Assembly (NCBI GenBank): GCA_041687475.1 | Contig: JAWLBW010000092.1 | Location: forward strand, 1-15,128 | Reading direction: 5' to 3' | Source: JAWLBW01 sp041687475 | GTDB lineage: Bacteria > J088 > JAWLBW01 | Length of the DNA: 15,128 nt | Shown: in pieces, positions 9,186 through 13,814 of the stretch | How the letters are laid out: every line of letters starts with the position of its first letter | How positions within the stretch are numbered: the stretch's first letter is position 1 | Program-made: the position numbers and the translations under genes | The notes under the pieces: model-generated | What the model was told of the DNA's origin: nothing | Databases searched by the model: none | Seen by the model: the letters and a program-made list of their open reading frames with translations, nothing else

Positions 9186-9219
9186 CCGGGCATCGCGTTG
9201 CCTGCAACCCGATTGCCGG
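9186..9219. terminator. Nested inverted repeat between convergent genes, possible bidirectional terminator
   Basis: CCGGGCA (9186-9192) can pair with TGCCGG (9214-9219) with one bulge, enclosing GTTG-CCTG-CAAC (9197-9208). It lies in the 84-base gap between the transporter stop and the mntA stop. There is no T-run on either strand, so intrinsic termination would be weak. Confidence 0.28.
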
Positions 9220-9250
9220 CGGTTCCCCACGTACACCCCTCCGCCCGACT

Positions 9251-9288
9251 TCCCCGATAAGGATTAAGCATTGTGGGTTGAGGATTTT
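9251..9288. repeat. Heptamer array GGATTGN, left copy of the direct repeat bracketing hepT-mntA
   Basis: Four degenerate seven-base units run from 9261 to 9288 (first and last units GGATTAA and GGATTTT), preceded by TCCCC at 9251. The stretch 9251-9286 aligns with 10161-10195 in the same orientation with a few substitutions and one inserted base. The mntA stop codon (complement of 9264-9266) lies inside the array, so the last residues of MntA are encoded by repeat sequence. Confidence 0.75.
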
Positions 9289-9596
9289 CGGTAGAAAGCA
9301 ATGCCGACCCGCTCGATATGATCTTGAAGTGCGGCGTTGTCGATCTGACGGCGAAGCGAGAGGTCGATCTTCCAGGGCAGAAGCAGGTCGTCGAGTTCAT
9401 CGTCGATACGGAGAAGTTCGTCGAAGCTTACGTCATCGCCCTCAATGGTGAAGTCGATATCCGAAGCGTCCCTGTACGTGCCCATGGCGCGTGAGCCATA
9501 GAGAATGACCCGTTCAACATGCCGATGCCGGGCGAAAACGCTTCGAATGGCATCTTCGGCAGTGGCGGGCAGACCGGTTTCACGTACCTCAGGCAT
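9264..9596 (-). CDS. mntA: MNT-domain nucleotidyltransferase antitoxin (HI0073/MntA type) of a HEPN-MNT system
   Basis: This 110-residue minimal nucleotidyltransferase carries the complete signature GSX10DXD (Gly34-Ser35, Asp46, Asp48) and a third carboxylate in KIDLS (Asp78). In studied HepT-MntA systems this enzyme transfers AMP to the HEPN toxin and so silences it. The start is taken at the ATG at 9596, giving an 8-base overlap (ATGCCTGA) with the hepT stop; an upstream TTG at 9623 is also open but has no advantage. The overlap implies coupled translation from the hepT message. The C-terminus (THNA) is encoded within a heptamer repeat array, unlike normal family ends, so the tail may have been altered by repeat insertion or growth. 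Family assignment is firm; activity as an antitoxin is inferred from known relatives. Confidence 0.88.
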   Translation of the reverse strand: MPEVRETGLPATAEDAIRSVFARHRHVERVILYGSRAMGTYRDASDIDFTIEGDDVSFDELLRIDDELDDLLLPWKIDLSLRRQIDNAALQDHIERVGIAFYRKSSTHNA

Positions 9597-9993
9597 CGGG
9601 CAAACCGCGGAAGCGCTCTTCAAGTTGCAGAAACAGAGGGTGGTAGTCCGTCAGAATGTGAGCGACGATTTCCACCGCAACATCTTCGTTATAGGTATGC
9701 GAAGTGAGGTTACGGCTTCTGATCATATCCATCCACACCTGTCCGTCGCCGATCAGGCCGCGACTGAAGGCATCGCGCGACCCGGAAATCGGGTCACCGC
9801 CGCCTTGATAGAGTAGGTAGTCGCGAAGAAGGTTCCAGGCAAGCTCGTGTGTGAACTCGAAGGCCTGAATCAAGCCCTGCCTTTCCAGGTCTGACAGGGG
9901 CCGTTGCCCACTCAGCTCGACCGCCTCGGTAAGCTTCTGCAGAGCGCGTCCGAAGTTGTCGAACCGCTGCTTCCATCGAATATCGTCGGTCAT
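9589..9993 (-). CDS. hepT: HEPN-domain protein, HI0074 family (HepT-like toxin)
   Basis: The product is a 134-residue all-helical HEPN protein of the HI0074 family (historically called nucleotidyltransferase substrate-binding protein). Family landmarks are FEFTHELAWNLLRDYL (46-61), the DAFSRGLI segment, and the catalytic motif RNLTSHTY (Arg94, His99, Tyr101). That is an exact RX4HXY; in characterised HepT toxins Arg and His form the RNase site and the Tyr is AMPylated by MntA. The ATG at 9993 is supported by GAGGAA seven bases upstream and by homology starting there; the longer open frame upstream has no family similarity. It is the first gene of a two-gene operon and overlaps mntA by 8 bases. 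An intact toxin motif next to an intact antitoxin motif suggests a working system. A lone substrate-binding role is the older alternative reading. Confidence 0.9.
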   Translation of the reverse strand: MTDDIRWKQRFDNFGRALQKLTEAVELSGQRPLSDLERQGLIQAFEFTHELAWNLLRDYLLYQGGGDPISGSRDAFSRGLIGDGQVWMDMIRSRNLTSHTYNEDVAVEIVAHILTDYHPLFLQLEERFRGLPDA

Positions 9994-10000
9994 GGAAAAA

Positions 10001-10006
10001 TTCCTC
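10001..10006 (-). promoter_or_regulatory. Ribosome binding site of hepT
   Basis: On the minus strand this reads GAGGAA, seven bases before the ATG at 9993. It decides the short start over upstream in-frame codons. Confidence 0.7.
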
Positions 10007-10017
10007 GCCCGGAAGCC

Positions 10018-10032
10018 GTTTTCCGGGGAAAC
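10018..10032. promoter_or_regulatory. Imperfect palindrome upstream of hepT, candidate operator
   Basis: GTTTTCCGGGGAAAC pairs at 6 of 7 positions around a central base. It sits 25 bases upstream of the hepT start, within a cluster of GGAA/TTCC elements (9994-10004, 10011-10014, 10034-10039). Autoregulation is common in toxin-antitoxin operons, but no binding protein is identified here; HEPN-MNT pairs lack an obvious DNA-binding domain. Confidence 0.3.
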
Positions 10033-10160
10033 ATTTTCCAGCTTACCGCCTTGCTTAACGGAGTGCCAGCGACCTGCCAGTACAACCCTCGGCCCGACTT
10101 CCACCTTGCGGTTGAAGCATTGTGTATAGAGTATGTCGTGATGAGGCCTCACACCATCCT

Positions 10161-10200
10161 TCCCCTTAAGGATTAAGGATTGTGGATTGAGGATTGCGGA
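10161..10200. repeat. Heptamer array GGATTGN, right copy of the direct repeat bracketing hepT-mntA
   Basis: Four clean seven-base units start at 10170, 10177, 10184 and 10191, followed by a partial unit (GGA). They are preceded by TCCCC as in the left copy. This is the least degenerate of the arrays. It ends 15 bases before the stop of the ABC-F gene (minus strand) and lies upstream of hepT. Confidence 0.8.
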
Positions 10201-10215
10201 ACGCCGTGCTGCACG

Positions 10216-11847
10216 TCAAAGATGTACGCCCGGTGCTTCCTGGCCCGTGCTCTGTACGTATTCGACGTACGAGCCGGGGTAGAGCAGGGGCTTGCCGTTG
10301 CCGTCGCCGGTAAGGTCGAGCACCCGGTTGGCCAGGCCGCGCAAAAAGGTACGGTCGTGGCTCACGAAAATCATCGTGCCCTCGAAGTCCTTCAGCGCGT
10401 CGACCAGCATTTCCTTCGTGGTCAGGTCCAGATGGTTGGTGGGTTCGTCGAGCACGAGAAAGTTGGGCGGATTGAAGAGCATTCGCGCCATGACCAGCCG
10501 CGACTTCTCGCCGCCCGACAGCGAACGGATGCGTTTGTCGACATCGTCGCCCGAGAACTGGAAGGCGCCGAGCAGGTTGCGCAGCGCCCCAACGCCGGCG
10601 GTGGGAAATTCCTTCTGGAACTGCTCGAACACGGTCAGATCGGCATCGAGCACGTCCAACGATTGCTGCGCGAAATAGCCGAGCGAGAGGCTTGCGCCGA
10701 GGCGCACGTTTCCGCCGTCAGGTTCGAGCGCACCGGCAATCATCTTGAGCAGCGTCGACTTACCGGCGCCGTTCTTGCCCATGACGCACCAGCGCTCGCC
10801 GCGACGGATGTGAAAGTCGAAGCCGTCGTACACCGTACGCTTGCCGAAGCCCTTTGAGACGCCTTCGAGCATGGCCACGTCGTCGCCCGAACGGGCGGGG
10901 GCCTTGAACTCCCACTTTACGACGACGCGCTTTTTGGGCGGGTCGACTTTTTCCACTTTGTCGAGGGCCTTGATGCGGCTCTGTACCTGCGCGGCCTTCG
11001 CGGCGTGAGCCGCAAAGCGTTCGATGAAGCGACGTTCCTTGGCCAGCTTGGCCTGCTGCCGGGCGTAGGCGGCTTCCTGATTGGCTTCGCGCAGCTCGCG
11101 TTCCTTCACGTAGAAGTCGTAGTTGCCCGAGTAGGTCACGATGTCGCCTTCGTCGATCTCGATTACTTTCGACACGATACGGTTCATGAAGTCGCGATCG
11201 TGCGAGGTCATGAGCAGGGTCGAGGGCAGGCTCTTGAGGTAGTTTTCCAGCCAGATGATCGATTCGATATCGAGGTGGTTGGTGGGTTCGTCCATGAGCA
11301 GGACGTCGAAATTGCCGAGCAGTACCTTGGCCATGGATACGCGCATCTTCCAGCCGCCCGAGAGGGCGCCCACGTCGCCGTCGACCTGTTCGGGTTCGAA
11401 GCCGAGACCGGCCAGGCAGGCGCGGGCCTTGGCTTCGAGCTCGTAGCCGCCGAGCTGCTGGTATTCTTCCTGCACCGGGCCGAAGCGTTCGATGATGGCT
11501 TCGAGTTCGTCGGCCCGGTCGGGGTCGCCCATGGCCAGCTCGAGTTCGTGCAGCTCGTGGTGCAATTCGCCCAGCCGGCCGCTGCCGGCAATGGCTTCGT
11601 CAAGCACCGAGCGGCCCTTCATCTCGTCGACTTCCTGGCGAAAGTAGCCGATGGTCAGCTTTTTCGGCAGGTTCACGACGCCGTCGTCGGGGGCCTCTTC
11701 GCCGGTAATCATGCGGAATAGGGTCGACTTACCGGCGCCGTTCGGACCCACCAGGCCGACCTTTTCGCCCGGATTGAGCTGGAAACCCGCTTCGATGAAC
11801 AGAACCTGCTTACCGTACTGCTTGCTGACGTTGGAGAACGAAATCAT
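10216..11847 (-). CDS. ABC-F family ATPase (ribosome-associated, no membrane domain)
   Basis: The 543-residue product has two ABC cassettes and no transmembrane segments, the ABC-F architecture. Cassette 1: Walker A GPNGAGKS (34-41), signature LSGGW (162-166), Walker B LLMDEP (183-188), and SH of the H-loop (215-216). Cassette 2: Walker A GKNGAGKS (357-364), LSGGE (443-447), LVLDEP (464-469), H-loop SH (496-497). Both have the Glu needed for ATP hydrolysis. The Arg/Lys/Ala-rich charged linker at about 245-315 matches the P-site tRNA interaction motif that ABC-F factors insert into the ribosomal E site. Length is typical of the EttA/YbiT/Uup group; the subfamily is not decided, and an antibiotic-resistance role has no specific support. 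It is probably a housekeeping translation factor. The ribosome site at the ATG at 11847 is weak. Confidence 0.93.
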   Translation of the reverse strand: MISFSNVSKQYGKQVLFIEAGFQLNPGEKVGLVGPNGAGKSTLFRMITGEEAPDDGVVNLPKKLTIGYFRQEVDEMKGRSVLDEAIAGSGRLGELHHELHELELAMGDPDRADELEAIIERFGPVQEEYQQLGGYELEAKARACLAGLGFEPEQVDGDVGALSGGWKMRVSMAKVLLGNFDVLLMDEPTNHLDIESIIWLENYLKSLPSTLLMTSHDRDFMNRIVSKVIEIDEGDIVTYSGNYDFYVKERELREANQEAAYARQQAKLAKERRFIERFAAHAAKAAQVQSRIKALDKVEKVDPPKKRVVVKWEFKAPARSGDDVAMLEGVSKGFGKRTVYDGFDFHIRRGERWCVMGKNGAGKSTLLKMIAGALEPDGGNVRLGASLSLGYFAQQSLDVLDADLTVFEQFQKEFPTAGVGALRNLLGAFQFSGDDVDKRIRSLSGGEKSRLVMARMLFNPPNFLVLDEPTNHLDLTTKEMLVDALKDFEGTMIFVSHDRTFLRGLANRVLDLTGDGNGKPLLYPGSYVEYVQSTGQEAPGVHL

Positions 11848-11944
11848 GAAAGGCTCGAACCTTCAGGGGAAAGGAAAACGTGGATGCAAGGTAATCCTGA
11901 TAGAGTACCTGCCGCGGGGCTGCGGCTGCAATGCGCACTGAAAT

Positions 11945-11986
11945 GGAAGAAGGAAGATTACAGAAGGAAGATGGAAGACGGAGGGC
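11945..11986. repeat. Heptamer array GGAAGAN (sister unit of GGATTGN)
   Basis: Six seven-base units in register from 11945. Four fit GGAAGAN exactly (starts 11945, 11952, 11966, 11973); one at 11959 (TACAGAA) and the last at 11980 (GGAGGGC) have drifted. It lies in the 264-base gap between the ABC-F start and the vapB stop. I see no gene in that gap; its open frames are low-complexity. Confidence 0.7.
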
Positions 11987-12073
11987 AGATTGCGACCTTG
12001 CCGCGGGCGAACCTGAGCTTTATATAGAAGTGCCGACGGAGGTCGGCCCTCAGCATCCGGCTTTTGGGAATAT

Positions 12074-12094
12074 GGATTGGGGATTGCGGATTTT
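12074..12094. repeat. Heptamer array GGATTGN, third copy, beside vapB
   Basis: Three seven-base units start at 12074, 12081 and 12088, in the same orientation as the two arrays around hepT-mntA. The last unit, GGATTTT followed by CG, is the same as the end of the array at 9261-9288. It lies 17 bases beyond the vapB stop. Confidence 0.7.
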
Positions 12095-12111
12095 CGCACC
12101 AGATGGCTGAA

Positions 12112-12303
12112 TCATGCCTGCCGGCGGCGCGGTGGCAGCCTGAGGTTGGGCTCGGTGCCTCCGAGCTGCGCCAAGCGCCGTGCGCTTTCTCGTTCGACTA
12201 AAGTCTGAAGAGCCTGGCAAATCAGGAGGTCCTTCTCACGAATCCCGGTGAGTCTCTGCGCCTTGGCCAGGAGTTCGTCGTCGATGGCAATGGTCATTCG
12301 CAT
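12112..12303 (-). CDS. vapB: Orphan VapB-family type II antitoxin
   Basis: The 63-residue product fits the VapB antitoxin family. An N-terminal ribbon (MRMTIAID) is followed by the DELLAKAQRLTGIREK helix-turn-helix of a ribbon-helix-helix DNA-binding fold. The usual ARRLAQLGG stretch and a basic Pro/Arg tail come next. The start at 12303 matches family starts (MRxTIxID); another ATG at 12312 adds three residues. Such proteins normally bind and block a VapC PIN-domain RNase encoded just downstream and repress their own promoter. No VapC is present: the downstream gap holds only repeats and low-complexity frames, and no PIN-type acidic motif is seen nearby. It may be a remnant of a lost pair, or act on a VapC elsewhere. 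The family call is good; partner and function are open. Confidence 0.82.
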   Translation of the reverse strand: MRMTIAIDDELLAKAQRLTGIREKDLLICQALQTLVERESARRLAQLGGTEPNLRLPPRRRQA

Positions 12304-12315
12304 CAAGCTCATTCT

Positions 12316-12328
12316 ATACCGGTTGTAT
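12316..12328. promoter_or_regulatory. Inverted repeat ATAC-N5-GTAT before vapB, candidate operator over a -10 element
   Basis: The short inverted repeat lies 12 bases upstream of the vapB start. On the minus strand it abuts and partly overlaps TAGAAT, a 5 of 6 match to the -10 consensus. VapB proteins repress through inverted repeats in this position, so autoregulation is plausible. No good -35 is seen. Confidence 0.3.
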
Positions 12329-12366
12329 GCGACGCAGGACTTCGATTTACCTTCACCATCTTTCGC

Positions 12367-12395
12367 CCGAAACCGGCGCTGGGTTCGGCAGCGCC
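12367..12395. other. Two overlapping, mutually exclusive hairpins
   Basis: Hairpin A pairs CCGAAACC (12367-12374) with GGGTTCGG (12381-12388) with one mismatch. Hairpin B pairs GGCGCTG (12375-12381) with CAGCGCC (12389-12395) perfectly over 7 pairs and a 7-base loop. They share bases 12375-12388, so only one can form. It lies in the 193-base divergent gap between vapB and the oxygenase gene; no T-run follows on either strand. Confidence 0.4.
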
Positions 12396-12473
12396 CCTTC
12401 TCTGGCTCGCCCCACCTCCCCTTCGACGTGGTTCGAGATGATAGCGACGATCCGGTTTATCCGTGGCGCCGAC

Positions 12474-12479
12474 TATAGT
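12474..12479 (+). promoter_or_regulatory. Candidate -10 element of the oxygenase gene
   Basis: TATAGT is a 5 of 6 match to the -10 consensus, 17 bases before the ATG at 12497. No convincing -35 lies at the right spacing. Confidence 0.22.
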
Positions 12480-12496
12480 AAGGTAGAGCAAGAACC

Positions 12497-13165
12497 ATGG
12501 ATTCGACGTCTTCAGCTTCCACCCCCTGGCTTTCCCGCGTCGATACGCCCGCGTTCCGCCGTCAACACTTCGGAAAGGCGCCCTTTGCCGAACCGAGCGG
12601 CGCGCGTGACGCCGTGCCCCTGCTGACGTGGAAAACCGTCGAGGCCGTGCTGCAGTCGCCGCTTCCCCTCGACGTGCTCATGGTACGTGACGGAGCGTTG
12701 CTCGAGCAGGAGCCCGTTCCCCATTCGTTGCAGGAGCTGCGGGCGCTCTTTGCAACCGGAGGTTCGGTCGTCATTCGCCGGGCCGAAGACCATGATGCCG
12801 GGCTGCGTGCGCTGGGCGAAGCGTTCGGGCATCGTTTCGGCGGGCCTGCCACCGTGCACATCTTTACCACGCCCAAGGGGCACCACAGCTTCGGGTGGCA
12901 CTACGATTGCGAAGACGTCTTCATAGCCCAGACGGGGGGAAGAAAGGACTATTTTCTGCGGAAGAACACGGTGAATCCCCACCCCAGGGTGTCTACCATG
13001 CCCAGAGACCTGCAATTCGAGCAGGAGCGCACGCCCATCGCTTCGTGCACGCTGATACCGGGCGATTGGATTTATCTGCCCGGCGGTTGGTGGCACGTAG
13101 CCCGCTGTGTAGAAGAGTCGCTTTCCATATCCGTGGGCGTTCTGGGCGAACATGCCCGTTCCTGA
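12497..13165 (+). CDS. JmjC/cupin-4-type 2-oxoglutarate oxygenase, short form
   Basis: The 222-residue product has the Fe(II) triad of JmjC/cupin oxygenases: HYD in GWHYDCEDVF (His135, Asp137) and His200 in PGGWWH. The IPGDWIYLPGGWWHVA stretch (187-202) is the hallmark second cupin strand pair, where PGD and YLP(G) recur in ribosomal oxygenases and related hydroxylases. These enzymes use 2-oxoglutarate and O2 to hydroxylate a side chain, often on a ribosomal protein. At 222 residues it has the catalytic barrel but no room for the dimerisation and winged-helix domains of YcfD/RoxA-type enzymes (about 370 residues), so the substrate may differ. The ATG at 12497 is the first in frame; the ribosome site is poor (AAGG too far upstream). 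It stands alone between a divergent vapB and the nrf operon. Confidence 0.75.
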   Translation: MDSTSSASTPWLSRVDTPAFRRQHFGKAPFAEPSGARDAVPLLTWKTVEAVLQSPLPLDVLMVRDGALLEQEPVPHSLQELRALFATGGSVVIRRAEDHDAGLRALGEAFGHRFGGPATVHIFTTPKGHHSFGWHYDCEDVFIAQTGGRKDYFLRKNTVNPHPRVSTMPRDLQFEQERTPIASCTLIPGDWIYLPGGWWHVARCVEESLSISVGVLGEHARS

Positions 13166-13308
13166 TTCTGTTCTCCCTTATTCCAAGCGTTATGCCGTGG
13201 GCCTGATTGCCTCTTGCGATGCGGTTATGCAAACCTACGCTACATCAAAGAGAGCAGGGTTCTTCATGCACCGGTAATAGAAAAGTTGGTCGCTCTGCAA
13301 GAAGAGTG

Positions 13309-13338
13309 TGGACGAGCGAGCCCTTGCTGAATTAGAAT
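13309..13338 (+). promoter_or_regulatory. Candidate nrfHA promoter
   Basis: TGGACG (13309-13314, 4 of 6 to -35) and TAGAAT (13333-13338, 5 of 6 to -10) are 18 bases apart. Transcription would begin very near the nrfH ATG (13346 or 13352), giving a nearly leaderless message. The 180-base gap (13166-13345) shows no clear FNR-type (TTGAT-N4-ATCAA) or other known nitrite-responsive site, and no gene. Confidence 0.33.
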
Positions 13339-13345
13339 GGCGTGA

Positions 13346-13795
13346 ATGTCCATGCGGAATCTTGTGATCGGACTCGCCTTCGTCGCCATCGGCTTCGCCG
13401 TGGGAATCGGCCTCTTTACCTTCGTGTATGCCGAGGGGGCGTCTTATCTTGTCGACGATCCGGCGGCCTGCGCCAACTGCCACGTGATGAACCCTCAGTA
13501 TCAGGGCTGGGTGGCGTCGAGTCATCGTCACGTTGCCGGGTGCAACGATTGCCACACGCCCCATTCCTTCCTTTCGAAATATTACGTGAAGGCCGAGAAC
13601 GGGTTCTGGCATTCCTTCTACTTCACCACCGGTCGTTTTCAGGAACCGATTCGCATTCGCGAGAAGAATCGGCGCGTGACCGAACGTACCTGTCGTGAAT
13701 GTCACGGCGATATTGTTCGCATGATTGACCACGGGCCCGAAGAAATGTCGTGCATACGCTGTCACGGATCGGTGGGACATCCGACCGAACGCTAA
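13346..13795 (+). CDS. nrfH: NrfH, tetraheme membrane-anchored quinol dehydrogenase of nitrite reductase
   Basis: NrfH oxidises menaquinol in the cytoplasmic membrane and passes electrons to the NrfA nitrite reductase on the periplasmic side. The 149-residue product matches the NapC/NirT small-subunit form: one N-terminal membrane helix (residues about 5-28) and four heme c sites CXXCH at 42-46, 66-70, 116-120 and 136-140. Heme 1 is CANCHVM, the CXXCHXM arrangement in which the Met (48) ligates the heme in known NrfH structures. ATG at 13346 is taken; a second ATG two codons on (13352) is equally possible, and neither has a strong ribosome site. It lies 19 bases before nrfA in the usual nrfHA order. 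Confidence 0.95.
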   Translation: MSMRNLVIGLAFVAIGFAVGIGLFTFVYAEGASYLVDDPAACANCHVMNPQYQGWVASSHRHVAGCNDCHTPHSFLSKYYVKAENGFWHSFYFTTGRFQEPIRIREKNRRVTERTCRECHGDIVRMIDHGPEEMSCIRCHGSVGHPTER

Positions 13796-13800
13796 GTGTC

Positions 13801-13806
13801 GAGGAG
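13801..13806 (+). promoter_or_regulatory. Ribosome binding site of nrfA
   Basis: GAGGAG lies eight bases before the nrfA ATG at 13815. It is much stronger than the site of nrfH, which suits the higher need for the catalytic subunit. Confidence 0.75.
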
Positions 13807-13814
13807 CAGTGAAA

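Noticed and set aside
8025..9236. Long minus-strand open frame (about 400 codons) antisense to the BASS transporter gene
   Set aside because: Its translation is rich in Arg, Gln, Gly and His with no domain, as expected when the complement of a GC-rich coding frame is read; the plus-strand frame has clear family motifs.
10007..10152. N-terminal extension of hepT to 187 residues
   Set aside because: The HI0074 family similarity and a GAGGAA ribosome site both point to the ATG at 9993; the extension is unlike the family.
9251..10200. CRISPR array
   Set aside because: The repeated units are contiguous heptamers without spacers; the two arrays are about 900 bases apart with genes between them.
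10180..11721. Two plus-strand open frames (225 and 238 codons) antisense to the ABC-F gene
   Set aside because: Compositional mirror frames of a strongly conserved ABC-F protein; no motifs or ribosome sites.
11863..12099. Minus-strand frame of 78 codons after vapB considered as a missing VapC toxin
   Set aside because: No PIN-domain acidic residues; it consists of translated heptamer repeats and Pro/Arg-rich filler.
12403..12460. CCTTCGACGTGGTTCGAGAT-type segment as a dispersed inverted repeat
   Set aside because: It resembles CCTTCGAC-type intergenic repeats of other bacteria, but only one copy is present in this window and it has no good inverted symmetry, so it cannot be supported here.
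13166..13345. FNR-type site upstream of nrfH
   Set aside because: Only a half-site-like ATCAA near 13236 is seen, with no matching TTGAT at the right spacing.
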